From Tamlana sp038148895 (GTDB taxonomy: Bacteria; Bacteroidota; Bacteroidia; Flavobacteriales; Flavobacteriaceae): DNA of 64,000 nt. Shown here in pieces: positions 1 to 9,427 of the stretch. The notes beneath the pieces are model-generated. The model ran no database searches and was not told where the DNA came from. It was given only the letters and a program-made list of their open reading frames with translations. The translations under genes were made by a program, and so were the position numbers. The DNA lies in the NCBI GenBank assembly GCA_038148895.1, contig JBBVGQ010000004.1; one strand, 5' to 3'. How positions within the stretch are numbered: position 1 is the stretch's first letter; each line of letters begins with the position of its first letter.

Positions 1-2
1 GG

Positions 3-437
3 ATGTCAACCGAAAATGGATTAACACGCTTTGATGGTGTAACCTGGAAAACGTTTAATACAGAAAATTCAATTTTGCCTTCAAACACCATTAATTCCAT
101 TTTAGTAGATGAAAATGGAACAAAATGGGTTGGCACCGACAAAGGGCTCATCTCGTTTAAAGGAAATTCTTTGAGTACTTCTGATGAACAAAATTCTAAA
201 GTTCAATTTAAATTATTCCCTAATCCAGCCAATCATTTTGTAACGCTTAACATGCCTCTGGATGCTATTAACCCAACTATAGAAGTTTTCAATGTTCAAG
301 GCAAATTAATGAAATCAATGAAAATGACTAACATTAGCTATAAAATGGATATTAGCACTTTTCCAAGTGGCATGTATTTTATCCAATTAAAAACCACAAA
401 TGGTATGGCCATTAAAAAATTTGTAAAACAAAATTGA
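3..437 (+). CDS. Propeller protein with T9SS type A sorting domain, 3' part only
   Basis: The gene is cut by the left window edge, so the first ATG seen is probably internal. The first ~55 residues contain a repeat typical of two-component regulator propeller blades (GLTRFDG.TW, then a WVGTDKGL unit). Residues ~65-144 form a C-terminal Por secretion domain: a FKLFPNPA motif, a VFNVQGKLM core and the ending MAIKKFVKQN. Proteins with this tail cross the outer membrane by the type IX system and are released or attached to the surface. The function of the missing N-terminal part cannot be told. A hairpin at 491-513 follows the stop. Confidence 0.75.
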   Translation: MSTENGLTRFDGVTWKTFNTENSILPSNTINSILVDENGTKWVGTDKGLISFKGNSLSTSDEQNSKVQFKLFPNPANHFVTLNMPLDAINPTIEVFNVQGKLMKSMKMTNISYKMDISTFPSGMYFIQLKTTNGMAIKKFVKQN

Positions 438-486
438 TTGCAATTTAATATGGATTGGTTTCATTGTTCAAAACCAAAGAACATAA

Positions 487-530
487 AAAAAGCCCTCTGA
501 AAATCAGAGGGCTATTTTGAACCTGTCTAA
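487..530 (-). terminator. Hairpin terminator, possibly with a decayed tRNA-Arg 3' remnant
   Basis: The arms AGCCCTCTGA and TCAGAGGGCT are followed on the minus strand by a run of T. The same stem occurs at 1184-1212 and directly behind the tRNA-Arg gene at 4402-4429. Just beyond it, GAACCTGT at 519-526 matches the T arm of that tRNA, with about 17 bases missing between stem and match. The hairpin can also serve the plus-strand gene ending at 437. The tRNA relationship of this copy is weak. Confidence 0.6.
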
Positions 531-646
531 GACTATTATACTTCTTTTATTTCCCATTGATGAATATCATTGTTTAATGCTTGATTTGATTTTAACTTAG
601 GATATTAACTTAAAAAGGAGTAGAAATAATTTAAAAACAAGGAATC

Positions 647-1093
647 ATGAAAAAATTTTTATCCGCATTTAGCTTATTTCTTTTATTAGTTGGCTGTGCT
701 GCAACCACTCAATACGTTCAGGTTTCGGACAGCAACAAAAAGAGTAATAATTACAGTAGCGAAACCATGGCTCAGATATATGTGCTCAGACCGAGTTCAT
801 TTGGGTCGGCAATAACATTTAAGATCTATCAGAACGAAAAGTTCATTGGAGAATTAGGACCTAATAGTTATTTGGCATGGCAAGTTGATTCTGCAAACGG
901 ACAAATAGAAGTAATCAGTAAATCAGAAAATTATTCTGTGCTGTCAGTAACTCCGGAGGCCGGTAAGACCTATTACATCAAGCAAAAAGTTAAAATGGGA
1001 TGGATTATGGCTAGAACTGACCTAGAACTGCTTTCAGAAGAAGAAGCTGTTGAAATGCTAAAAAAGCTTAAATCTCCTAAAACAAGTGTTTAA
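647..1093 (+). CDS. DUF2846-like lipoprotein
   Basis: This is a 148-residue protein with an SPII signal peptide: MKKFLSAFSLFLLLVGC with the lipobox cysteine at residue 17. The mature part has the beta-rich pattern of the DUF2846 family (QIYVLRPSS, a short YQNEKFIGEL strand, SYLAW, then a TYYIKQKV strand). It ends in a charged helix. DUF2846 proteins are small lipoproteins with no settled function. The gene stands alone between two copies of the tRNA-type terminator hairpin. The start is the only ATG before the signal peptide. Confidence 0.7.
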   Translation: MKKFLSAFSLFLLLVGCAATTQYVQVSDSNKKSNNYSSETMAQIYVLRPSSFGSAITFKIYQNEKFIGELGPNSYLAWQVDSANGQIEVISKSENYSVLSVTPEAGKTYYIKQKVKMGWIMARTDLELLSEEEAVEMLKKLKSPKTSV

Positions 1094-1181
1094 TCCCATT
1101 GTCATAAAATCTGTTAATCATTTTCGACAGCATATTATTTAGAGATGATGCTTTGAAAAATCAAAAAACATGTTAAAAACA

Positions 1182-1243
1182 AAATAGCCCTCTGGTTTTC
1201 AGAGGGCTATTGCAATCTCGACAGGATTCAAAGCTGTGACCGT
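1182..1243 (-). repeat. Duplicated tRNA-Arg 3' end with its terminator (degenerate)
   Basis: Hairpin AATAGCCCTCTG/CAGAGGGCTATT at 1184-1212 is followed at 1217-1243 by TCGACAGGATTCAAAGCTGT and GACCGTC. This matches the 3' third of the tRNA-Arg at 4431-4504 (CGCGACAGGATTCGAACCTG, then TGACCGTC) with a few substitutions, in the same orientation and order. The T run on the minus strand makes the hairpin a usable terminator for the FG-GAP gene ending at 1336. The tRNA copy lacks its 5' half and is not functional. It may be an old attachment-site repeat or a broken tandem duplication. Confidence 0.75.
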
Positions 1244-1335
1244 CCAATAGATTTTTTAGTTTATAAATTCTAACGAACGCATACTTTACTTACACAATGC
1301 TAGTTTTTAAAACTATTTTAAACGATTTAATGGCA

Positions 1336-3903
1336 TTAATCTTTAATAATTTTTTTGGTAGTTTTTCCCTGGTTAGTTTCTATTTCTAGAAAGTACAAAC
1401 CTCTTTCTAAATTTGAAAGATCTAACTTATTGGTATTCTTAAAACTTTTAATGAATTGACCTAAACTATTGTATAATCTAATTGTTTGAAATTCTGGATC
1501 ACCTGCTAGTTGAATAGTTAACTTGTCTTTTGTTGGGTTTGGGTAAAGAATCATCTTATTGTCTACTAAATCATCATTATTTTCAACCGATAACGTGTAG
1601 AATGAATTTTTGTAAAGTTTAACAATTTTCTGACTGGAAGCATTCCTTCCAGAAATCACCAAATCTTTATCATTATCACCATCAAAATCGAAAAAGGCAC
1701 TTGATGCAATACCATCAAAATTATCTGGTATTTTATTTGGGTGCAAAGAAAAAACCCCATTACCATCATTGGTAAATATATTTGTACCTCCTACAAATAA
1801 ATCTTTGTCATTATCATTATCTAAATCTATACAACTTAACGGCCAACCCATGCCCACAAAAGGTGTATTATCTCCTTCAATAAAGTTTCCATAGCCATCA
1901 TTTATAAATAATTTTGTACTACTAACATTTGTGACTGTTAGGCCTGCAATTAAATCTAAATCGTTATCATTATCTATATCTTCAAACATTAACGAAGACC
2001 CTAGTTTTTGATTAAACGGATTAGCAATTTCTGTAAAATTAGAGCTACCCGAATTTACAGTATTGATAAAAACCTTAGTAATATCGTCATATCCATCATT
2101 ACCAGTAACAATAAAATCCTCATAATTATCACCGTTAATATCTCCAAATAGCAACTTAGCACCTCTGTAAATACCAGCCTCAGGATAAGAATCTATCAAA
2201 CTAAAATTACCGCTTCCATCATTCTCATAAACATAAAACCCCAATACATAAGATCCACTATACCCACAAAGAAAAAGATCCAAATCATTGTCCCTATCAA
2301 AATCACTAAAAGCTGCTGATCCGTTAATAGGTACAAAGGGAGTATTTGGTATCAAACTAAAAAACCCATTACCATCATTTCTATATAAAAATGCATAGGT
2401 AGAAGTTGAACCAGAAACTCTTGCGAATCCTGCCATAAAAACATCCATATCATTATCATTATCAATGTCTCCCAAAATCATTGCTCCAGAACCATTTAAT
2501 CCAGGAAAGCGCCTATCTAAATCCATTTTGAATTCACCGCTACCATTATTTAGGTAAACTTGGACTGTTCCCTGTGACGCACTGTTTTCACCGTTCAATA
2601 TAATATCATCATCATTATCTCCATCAATATCCAAAACAGCTAAGTTTCCACCTGTACCATCAAATGGTGGGGATGCTGTAACTAAATGGAAGTTTCCTAA
2701 ACCATCATTGCTATATAACTTTGATATTTCCCTATCCGTGTCAATGTTAAACCCATTTATTAATAAATCTGGATCGTTATCGTTATCCACATCCTCAAAT
2801 GCCACTGAGCTGTAATATACCCCTTCAATTGTAGCACCCAATGCTTCGCTGAACACTCCACTACCGTTGTTTTCATAGAGCTTAGAAATAGGATCGCTGC
2901 CATTAAAACCTGTCAGTAATAAATCTTCATCGTTATCCCCATCGATATCAGAGAAAGAAACAGCACCTCTTTCAACACCTTCAAATGGGGTTTCTGAAAC
3001 CAATGTAAAATTACCTGAACCATCATTTTCATACAATTCGGATATTAAGTCATTAACACTATTTCCTGTAATTAATAAATCTAAATCATTGTCACCATCA
3101 ATATCGGAAAAGGTTGAAGTGCTTCTGTAAACATACTCAAATGGAAGCCCAGACATTGCGGTAAAGCTATTACTCCCATCATTTTTGTATAAATTTCTGG
3201 TAACAACTGTACCATTGCTGCCTGTAATAAACACATCCAAATCATTATCCCCATCAATGTCCACTAAGTTCACTGAACCAGAGGAAACACCTTCAAAAGG
3301 AGTAGCCGCTACTAAAGAAAATACTCCTGTACCATCATTTTCATACAAGTTAGCTACTCGTGCTGCTGCTGCGGCATCGTATCCTGTAATGATAACATCT
3401 TGATCGTTATCATTGTCATAATCACCAAAACTGATGGCACTAAGATAAACACCTGGAAAAATGGTATCATTATTTCTAATAAATACCCCGCTACCATTAT
3501 TTATCCACAACTCGGTAACCGATGTAGTTCCATCATATCCAGTAATAAGCAAATCCTGATCATTATCATTATCCACATCAGCAAATGCTATTTCTCCATC
3601 CGTAATACCTTCAAAATATATATAGTTCTTTTTTGTAAACCCTCCAAACCCGTCATTTAAATATAATTGTGTTTCCCGTGATTTATATGTAGTAAATCCT
3701 GCGATAACAACATCTTGATCATTATCTCCGTCTACATCAGCAAAGGCTATAGATCCATTTGTTGAACCTTCAAAATATTCAACAATCTCAGGCATACTGT
3801 AAGTTGGCAGAACTTCTTCAAATTCTACTATTTGGGCATTAGCAATTGTTATACTTAAAAGAAAGGTATAAATCAAAAAACGGGTTATTGTAGAGCTTTT
3901 CAT
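1336..3903 (-). CDS. Secreted FG-GAP/VCBS repeat protein with T9SS sorting domain
   Basis: This 855-residue protein has an N-terminal Sec signal (hydrophobic stretch after MKSSTITR, cleavage near ANAQ). It then carries about 14 repeats of 45-60 residues, each with a Ca-binding type loop such as DVDGDNDQD or DIDNDNDMD and a LY.NDGSG strand. These are FG-GAP/VCBS repeats that build an integrin-like propeller. The last ~80 residues are a type A Por sorting domain (ILYPNPTKDKL, LYNSLGQ, LERGLYFLEI, final KKIIKD). It is therefore an exported, probably surface-bound adhesive or binding protein. No catalytic domain is visible, and the repeats explain the internal near-duplications in the DNA. Confidence 0.88.
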   Translation of the reverse strand: MKSSTITRFLIYTFLLSITIANAQIVEFEEVLPTYSMPEIVEYFEGSTNGSIAFADVDGDNDQDVVIAGFTTYKSRETQLYLNDGFGGFTKKNYIYFEGITDGEIAFADVDNDNDQDLLITGYDGTTSVTELWINNGSGVFIRNNDTIFPGVYLSAISFGDYDNDNDQDVIITGYDAAAAARVANLYENDGTGVFSLVAATPFEGVSSGSVNLVDIDGDNDLDVFITGSNGTVVTRNLYKNDGSNSFTAMSGLPFEYVYRSTSTFSDIDGDNDLDLLITGNSVNDLISELYENDGSGNFTLVSETPFEGVERGAVSFSDIDGDNDEDLLLTGFNGSDPISKLYENNGSGVFSEALGATIEGVYYSSVAFEDVDNDNDPDLLINGFNIDTDREISKLYSNDGLGNFHLVTASPPFDGTGGNLAVLDIDGDNDDDIILNGENSASQGTVQVYLNNGSGEFKMDLDRRFPGLNGSGAMILGDIDNDNDMDVFMAGFARVSGSTSTYAFLYRNDGNGFFSLIPNTPFVPINGSAAFSDFDRDNDLDLFLCGYSGSYVLGFYVYENDGSGNFSLIDSYPEAGIYRGAKLLFGDINGDNYEDFIVTGNDGYDDITKVFINTVNSGSSNFTEIANPFNQKLGSSLMFEDIDNDNDLDLIAGLTVTNVSSTKLFINDGYGNFIEGDNTPFVGMGWPLSCIDLDNDNDKDLFVGGTNIFTNDGNGVFSLHPNKIPDNFDGIASSAFFDFDGDNDKDLVISGRNASSQKIVKLYKNSFYTLSVENNDDLVDNKMILYPNPTKDKLTIQLAGDPEFQTIRLYNSLGQFIKSFKNTNKLDLSNLERGLYFLEIETNQGKTTKKIIKD

Positions 3904-4400
3904 GATGTGCTAAATTTTAAAAAATGAAACAAGGAAATCCTAATTAATCGTGCAGGTTAAAAAATCTGGAGAAGTCTTTCTACTGAAAATTTAATTTTCA
4001 ATAATACATAACCGTTTATAATATTAAAAAATTAAACACAATAGGTCAATACTCAATTTGAGTACTTTGAGTTGATTTTAGATTAGATGCAAAGATTTTA
4101 GATGAAATACTTAATAAATAACAATATATGTCGTATTCTCTTTACAGTAGAAAATTCAATTGAGCTTAAAAAGACAAATTAATTACCTAAAGAGATGAAA
4201 TAACATTAGGCATATGCAGAATTTCCACAAAGTAAATTTCTACTTTATAAATAATAACGTTAAGTTGAAAGTTAAGATTTTAAATGTTGTTTTGGGACTT
4301 CAGAATGTTTGAAATTCTAGTGTTTTTTTTACGATTGAAGTTTCTGAATTAATAATGCACAGTTCCTTTTAAAGTGCAATTCGACAAATCACTATAAACA
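3904..4400. other. AT-rich intergenic region
   Basis: No gene is seen. It should hold the promoter of the FG-GAP gene, but no clear TAnnTTTG motif in the right direction was found. It contains one perfect short inverted repeat at 4050-4064. Confidence 0.5.
4050..4064. repeat. 15-bp inverted repeat, possible operator
   Basis: TACTCAA-T-TTGAGTA is a perfect 7+1+7 palindrome about 150 bp upstream of the FG-GAP gene start. It may be an operator. No second copy was noticed in the window. Confidence 0.3.
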
Positions 4401-4430
4401 AAATAGCCCTCTGAATCAGAGGGCTATTTG
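4401..4430 (-). terminator. Terminator of tRNA-Arg
   Basis: AAATAGCCCTCT-GAATC-AGAGGGCTATTT lies immediately behind the 3' end of the tRNA, with a T-rich stretch following on the minus strand. Confidence 0.85.
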
Positions 4431-4504
4431 TGATCGCGACAGGATTCGAACCTGTGACCGTCTGCTTAGAAGGCAGATGCTCTATCCAACTGAGCTACGC
4501 GACC
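4431..4504 (-). tRNA. tRNA-Arg (anticodon TCT)
   Basis: Read on the minus strand, the gene begins GGTCGCGTAGCTCAGTTGG and folds into a full cloverleaf. The acceptor stem GGTCGCG pairs with CGCGATC (one G-U), with discriminator A. The D arm is AGCTCAGTTGGATAGAGC. The anticodon loop CTTCTAA gives TCT. The T arm is ACAGGTTCGAATCCTGT. The CCA end is not encoded. The gene is 74 nt long and reads AGA codons. Its 3' end and terminator are partly copied at 1182-1243. Confidence 0.96.
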
Positions 4505-4691
4505 TAAACCTTAAGGAAAACGATTTCCGTTTTCGGTTTGCAAATATAAAATTAACTACATACCCAACCAAAAGAAATGTTTATAATTTTAAATTTATTG
4601 CAATTCCCTATTTTTTTGAATTTTTGAAGGTTTACATACTAAATCCTAGCTTCAAAAGTTATATTTTTAGCCACCTAAACCTATGTTTTTA

Positions 4692-6266
4692 ATGAAACGT
4701 TACTTATACTTTACCCTCGCCTTAGGATTTTTATTGCTTTGGAGCTCTTGCCGAAAGGATTTTGAGTTCTCACCCAGTACGGGAAGCCTTGAATTTTCAA
4801 AAGACACCGTTTATTTAGATACCGTTTTCACGAACATTGGCTCAAGCACTTATAATTTAACCGTCCATAATAGAAGCGACAACGATATTTCCATTCCTAC
4901 AGTAAGGTTGGCATTGGGCGAATCTTCAAATTACCGCTTGAGTGTTGATGGGATGGCTGGAAAGAGTTTTGAAAATGTAGAAATCCTATCTAAAGATAGT
5001 TTGTACATTTTTGTTGAGTCCACCATCGATATCAATAATTTCCCAAACACCAATGGTGAATATCTTTATACCGACCAAATAGAATTTGATTCTGGAAATA
5101 ACCTTCAAAAAGTAGAATTGGTCACGTTGGTTAAGGATGCCGTTTTTATTTATCCAGGGCGTGATGGCACAACAAAAGTCATTGAAACCCTAACTCTTGA
5201 TTTGGGTGGCGAATTGGTGGAAACCGATTTGCAAGGCCGTGAGTTGCTACCCGAAGAATTGACCTTAACAAATGAAAAACCTTATGTTATTTATGGTTTT
5301 GCAACTGTACCCAACGGAGAAACACTAACTATTGAACCCGGTGCGCGATTACATTTTCATGATAATTCGGGTATTATTGTTTCTAACGGAGCTTCCATAA
5401 ACATGAATGGGGCGTACAGCAGCGACCAAGAATTATTGGAAAACGAAATCATTTTAGAAGGCGACAGATTGGAACCTTTATACGCGGACATTCCGGGCCA
5501 ATGGGGAGCCATTTGGTTGTTGGATGGCAGTTTGAACAACACCATCAATTACACTACCATAAAAAACGCAACTATTGGTATTTTATGTGATGGCAATCCG
5601 AACGAAACCAATAACAAACTCACCATTACCAATTCGCAAGTTTACAATTCCAGCAGTTTTGGTGTTTTGGGTAGAAACACATCCATTATGGGCGAAAATG
5701 TGGTACTGAACAATGCCGGTTTGTCCTCTTTTGCAGGTACTTTGGGTGGAAAATATAACTTTACGCACAGTACTATTGCCAATTATTGGAATACCAGTTC
5801 CAGACAATTCCCTGCACTTTTGCTAAACAATTTTGTTTTGGACGAAGAAAACAATGCCGCTCTTGCCGATTTAACCGAAGCGAACTTTAACAACTGTATT
5901 ATTTATGGCAATGATAATCCTGAAATTCTTTTGGACGAACTGGAAGACGACAATGTAGTTTTCAACTTTAAATTTACCAATTGCTTGATAAGATTTGATA
6001 GCAGAAACACCAATTTAACGGGGCCGAATTACGACTTAAACGACACCAACCATTACGAAGGCAATATTTTTAACCAAGACCCCAACTTTTTCAAAGTCGA
6101 TGAAAATATGCTGGTTATTGGTGAAGAATCGGCAGCCATTAACCTTGGCAATCCTACTTTTGCATCTCAGGTACCTTTCGATATTTTGAATGTGGACAGA
6201 ACCACATCGCCAGACTTAGGCGCCTATCAGCACATTACTTTTCCTGTGGAGGAATTATCAGATTAA
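4692..6266 (+). CDS. Lipoprotein with predicted beta-helix region
   Basis: About 524 residues from the ATG at 4692, three codons after another in-frame ATG. This start puts MKRYLYFTLALGFLLLWSSC directly at the N terminus as an SPII signal with a lipobox cysteine. The first ~140 mature residues resemble an Ig-like or choice-of-anchor beta domain (LEFSKDTVYLDTVFTNIGSS). The second half is rich in short strands with Asn turns (NNTINYTTIKNATIGI, LTITNSQVYNSSSFGV), which suggests a right-handed parallel beta-helix. No enzyme residues can be assigned. It is probably an outer-membrane or surface lipoprotein and stands next to another lipoprotein gene. Confidence 0.65.
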   Translation: MKRYLYFTLALGFLLLWSSCRKDFEFSPSTGSLEFSKDTVYLDTVFTNIGSSTYNLTVHNRSDNDISIPTVRLALGESSNYRLSVDGMAGKSFENVEILSKDSLYIFVESTIDINNFPNTNGEYLYTDQIEFDSGNNLQKVELVTLVKDAVFIYPGRDGTTKVIETLTLDLGGELVETDLQGRELLPEELTLTNEKPYVIYGFATVPNGETLTIEPGARLHFHDNSGIIVSNGASINMNGAYSSDQELLENEIILEGDRLEPLYADIPGQWGAIWLLDGSLNNTINYTTIKNATIGILCDGNPNETNNKLTITNSQVYNSSSFGVLGRNTSIMGENVVLNNAGLSSFAGTLGGKYNFTHSTIANYWNTSSRQFPALLLNNFVLDEENNAALADLTEANFNNCIIYGNDNPEILLDELEDDNVVFNFKFTNCLIRFDSRNTNLTGPNYDLNDTNHYEGNIFNQDPNFFKVDENMLVIGEESAAINLGNPTFASQVPFDILNVDRTTSPDLGAYQHITFPVEELSD

Positions 6267-6349
6267 TTAAAAGTGGTCTTATAATCTTTTAAAAATCGTT
6301 CCCGTTCCACTAAACAAAAAAATAAATGTTCACAAACCCATTCCCATTC

Positions 6350-7795
6350 ATGAAAAACAAAGTACTATCAAAATTGACAATCATTTTATTCACTTTAGCC
6401 CTAGCATCATGTGCTAGTGAAAATGTCAATCCAACTGATGATTCCGTTCTAACGGTGCAATCAACAAACATAAAATATGACTCTGCAACCATCTCTTGGA
6501 ATTCTTTAAATGGTAGTGGTACATTGCTATACAACATATATCTAAATGGAATTCTAGAAGCAGAATTAATACCAAATTTAAACTATACTTTTATTAACTT
6601 GAAGGAAAACACAACTTACACTGGAAAAGTTGAGGCTGTTGATAACACTGAAGTTATAAAATTTTCCAATTTTGAGTTTACAACAAAAGAAAGCACAAAT
6701 ACGGATGTAGCTCCTTCCAGCTTCAATACAACAGTAAAACATCTCGGTCATGTTTCCACCACCATACAATGGACTGCCTCTACTGTTACCAATAATGCCA
6801 ATATTACCTACAGTGTTTTCATCGGAAATCAATTAATTGCATCAAACTTAAGCGATTTAGAATTATATATCCCCAATTTAACAGCTAACAAAACTTATAA
6901 TGGTTATGTAAGGGCTTTTAATGGAAATGCATTTACCGATTCAAACTTTAATTTTACAACAGTGCCTTCTAAAGTTTTCAATGGTCGTGTAATTCTGGAA
7001 ACGCAACAAGAAGTCGATGATTTTGCATCAAATCATTATACTGAAATCACTGATTGGTTAATTATAGGATATACAAATATTACCTCAGACATCGTGGATT
7101 TGGAAGGCTTACAAAGTTTGGTTGCCGTACAGGGCTCCCTTTTTGTTTCCTCAAACCCCGTATTAGAATCTACACATGGGCTGCAAAATATATCCAACGA
7201 TTTAAACGCCATTGCAATTGTAGATAATTTAATCCTAAATGATTTAAGTGGTTTTTCCGGCATAAATAAACTCTTAGACTACATTAATATTGTTAACAAC
7301 CCCGAGATAACTACTTTAGATGCCTTCTCAGGAATGACAAATGGTGTCACCGCTGTAAATGTAGAGCTTACAAACAATGATAAATTAATAGATATTGATG
7401 GTTTAAGTCAATTAGACTTATTTTCGGTTTACATTAGAGACCACGAACTATTGGACAATATTGATTTAATAAATAGCTCAGATAGCAATACACTTGGCCA
7501 GTTATATATCTTCAACAATAAAAACCTAAATGATTTTTCTCCTCTAAGCAATATTACTTTAATTAAGGGTAGCTTAACAATTGGATACAGCAATATAACC
7601 AATTTGGATAATCTTAGTAATTTAACTAGAACTTTTGGTGATTTAAATATATGGTATAATGGTATGCTTACCGATTTATGTGGTCTACAAACTATTGTTC
7701 AGAGTAATATGATTGGTGGATTATATAACGTACATGACAACGCCTATAACCCAACTTTTCAGGAAATAAATGATGGCAGTTGTTCTTCCAATTAA
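6350..7795 (+). CDS. Lipoprotein with two fibronectin III domains and an L-domain-like region
   Basis: The start at 6350 places the SPII signal MKNKVLSKLTIILFTLALASC at the N terminus. The upstream ATG at 6326 would add eight residues ahead of it. Residues ~30-110 and ~120-210 are two FN3-like domains (SATISWNSL, NTTYTGKVEAVD; then STTIQWTAS, NKTYNGYVRAFNG). The C-terminal ~250 residues show leucine-rich, receptor-L-domain-like repeats (DLEGLQSLVAVQGSLFVSSN, LTNLDNLS). Such proteins usually bind ligands or mediate adhesion at the surface. No catalytic signature is seen. Confidence 0.68.
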   Translation: MKNKVLSKLTIILFTLALASCASENVNPTDDSVLTVQSTNIKYDSATISWNSLNGSGTLLYNIYLNGILEAELIPNLNYTFINLKENTTYTGKVEAVDNTEVIKFSNFEFTTKESTNTDVAPSSFNTTVKHLGHVSTTIQWTASTVTNNANITYSVFIGNQLIASNLSDLELYIPNLTANKTYNGYVRAFNGNAFTDSNFNFTTVPSKVFNGRVILETQQEVDDFASNHYTEITDWLIIGYTNITSDIVDLEGLQSLVAVQGSLFVSSNPVLESTHGLQNISNDLNAIAIVDNLILNDLSGFSGINKLLDYINIVNNPEITTLDAFSGMTNGVTAVNVELTNNDKLIDIDGLSQLDLFSVYIRDHELLDNIDLINSSDSNTLGQLYIFNNKNLNDFSPLSNITLIKGSLTIGYSNITNLDNLSNLTRTFGDLNIWYNGMLTDLCGLQTIVQSNMIGGLYNVHDNAYNPTFQEINDGSCSSN

Positions 7796-7810
7796 ATTCA
7801 TCTTATAAGA

Positions 7811-7842
7811 CAAAAAATCCTGCCAATAGCAGGATTTTTTTT
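7811..7842. terminator. Bidirectional terminator between the FN3 lipoprotein gene and glyA
   Basis: AAAAAATCCTGCC-AATA-GGCAGGATTTTTTT-type stem with A and T runs on both sides (AATCCTGC/GCAGGATT). It lies between converging genes and can serve both. Confidence 0.85.
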
Positions 7843-7843
7843 G

Positions 7844-7917
7844 TGTCAACCTGAACTTGTTTCAGGTTCTCATTTTATTATGTGCAGAAAAAGACTTCGA
7901 CTCCGCTCAGTCTGACA
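7844..7917. repeat. Short intergenic inverted-repeat element
   Basis: The element begins TGTCAACCTGAACTTG and ends CTCCGCTCAGTCTGACA, so the outer TGTCA/TGACA ends are inverted. A related element lies at 10879-11000 (TTTCGACTGCGCTCAACCTG near its end). It has no coding capacity. It looks like a dispersed intergenic repeat of the REP or MITE type. Confidence 0.5.
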
Positions 7918-7941
7918 ATTCACCACAAAACATAATATAGT

Positions 7942-9213
7942 TTATGCAAACAATGGTCTTCCAGACATCATGGCATTTACTTTTTCTTTTACAGCATCCA
8001 AAGTGGCTTCATCTTCGAAGTTGGTAATCACTTCATCAATCAATTCCACAATGGCAGCCATGTCAGCTTCTTTAAGTCCGCGTGTTGTAATGGCTGCCGT
8101 TCCTAAACGAATACCTGAAGTTACAAACGGTGATTTATCATCAAATGGTACCATGTTTTTGTTAACGGTAATGTCCGCTTTTACAAGAGCTTGCTCAGCA
8201 TCTTTACCTGATACGTTTTTGTTTCGTAAATCAATCAACATACAGTGATTGTCCGTTCCGCCAGAAATCAAGTTATAATCTTTTGCAACCAAAGCTGCAG
8301 CCAAAGCCGCTGCGTTCTTTTTTACTTGAAGTTGGTAATGTAAAAACTCATCGGTCAACGCTTCACCAAAAGCAATCGCTTTCGCGGCAATGATATGCTC
8401 CAACGGACCTCCTTGGTTTCCGGGGAATACCGCAGAATCCAATAAGGATGACATTTTACGCAAGCTTCCGTTTTTCAATGTTATGCCAAATGGGTTATCA
8501 AAATCCTGCCCCATCATTATCATTCCACCACGAGGACCACGCAAGGTTTTGTGTGTTGTTGTGGTTACGATATGGCAATGTGGAAGCGGATCGTTCAAAA
8601 TACCTTTAGCAATCAACCCAGCAGGATGTGAAATATCGGCCATTAAAATAGCTCCAACGCTATCTGCAATTTCCCTAAAACGTTTAAAATCGATATCACG
8701 GGAATAAGCAGATGCCCCGGCAATAATTAATTTTGGTTGCTCTTTTGTGGCAATCTCTTGAATTTTATCATAGTTTAGAACCCCTGTTTCTTGGTCAACA
8801 CCATAAAACACCGGATTGTAAAGTTTACCAGAAAAGTTAACAGGCGAACCGTGGGTTAAATGCCCACCGTGCGATAGGTCGAACCCTAAAATTTTATCAC
8901 CAGGGGTTAAACAAGCGTGGTAAACCGCGGTGTTGGCCTGACTTCCAGAGTGCGGCTGAACATTTACATACTCAGCACCAAACAAAGCCTTGGCACGATC
9001 AATGGCTATTTGCTCCACTTCGTCAACCACTTCACAACCACCGTAGTAACGTTTTCCGGGGTAGCCTTCAGCATATTTATTGGTGAGTACCGAACCGGCA
9101 GCTTCCATCACCTGTTCGCTCACAAAATTCTCTGAGGCAATCAGTTCAATACCATGTAGTTGGCGCTCCTTTTCGGCTTGTATAAGTTCAAAAATTTGTT
9201 CGTCGCGTTGCAT
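7942..9213 (-). CDS. glyA: Serine hydroxymethyltransferase
   Basis: The enzyme interconverts serine plus tetrahydrofolate with glycine plus 5,10-methylene-THF in the cytoplasm. The start chosen is MQRDEQIFELIQAEKERQ at 9213, giving 423 residues, the family's normal length. The reading frame is open 32 codons further, but that extension lies across the promoter and has no family counterpart. Visible signatures are IELIASENFVSEQV-type substrate residues (IASENF), YAEGYPGKRYYGG, the PLP-lysine motif TTTTHKTLRGPRGG, and the C-terminal GTAAITTRG. It is transcribed alone. Confidence 0.97.
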   Translation of the reverse strand: MQRDEQIFELIQAEKERQLHGIELIASENFVSEQVMEAAGSVLTNKYAEGYPGKRYYGGCEVVDEVEQIAIDRAKALFGAEYVNVQPHSGSQANTAVYHACLTPGDKILGFDLSHGGHLTHGSPVNFSGKLYNPVFYGVDQETGVLNYDKIQEIATKEQPKLIIAGASAYSRDIDFKRFREIADSVGAILMADISHPAGLIAKGILNDPLPHCHIVTTTTHKTLRGPRGGMIMMGQDFDNPFGITLKNGSLRKMSSLLDSAVFPGNQGGPLEHIIAAKAIAFGEALTDEFLHYQLQVKKNAAALAAALVAKDYNLISGGTDNHCMLIDLRNKNVSGKDAEQALVKADITVNKNMVPFDDKSPFVTSGIRLGTAAITTRGLKEADMAAIVELIDEVITNFEDEATLDAVKEKVNAMMSGRPLFA

Positions 9214-9242
9214 ATAAAATGTTGTTCTAGTTAAATATTCGG

Positions 9243-9276
9243 CAAAAATAACAAATAGATTAGTTAAACTTGTCAA
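9243..9276 (-). promoter_or_regulatory. Promoter of glyA
   Basis: On the minus strand TTG (complement of 9274-9276) is followed after 23 bp by TATTTTTG (complement of 9243-9250). This fits the Bacteroidota TTG / TAnnTTTG pattern and supports the glyA start at 9213. Confidence 0.55.
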
Positions 9277-9374
9277 AAAACATGCATTTAGCATGAAGTT
9301 TTTAACCATTTTATCAACGGGTGGAAGCCGTGCATATTTTTTGCATTTTTTTTATTTAAAATAAAAATTTTATG

Positions 9375-9382
9375 TAGGTTTG
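9375..9382 (+). promoter_or_regulatory. -7 promoter element of the fumarylacetoacetase gene
   Basis: TAGGTTTG matches TAnnTTTG and lies 45 bp upstream of the ATG. No convincing -33 element at normal spacing was seen. Confidence 0.45.
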
Positions 9383-9427
9383 ATAACAATTCGTCAAAAC
9401 AGATTCAATTAATCAAGACATAAAGTT

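Noticed and set aside
1336..3903. Regular near-repeats in the DNA that look like an array
   Set aside because: They encode the 14 FG-GAP/VCBS protein repeats; spacing and sequence follow codons and there is no CRISPR-type constant repeat.
9214..9309. N-terminal extension of glyA by 32 residues
   Set aside because: It covers the promoter elements and has no counterpart in serine hydroxymethyltransferases.
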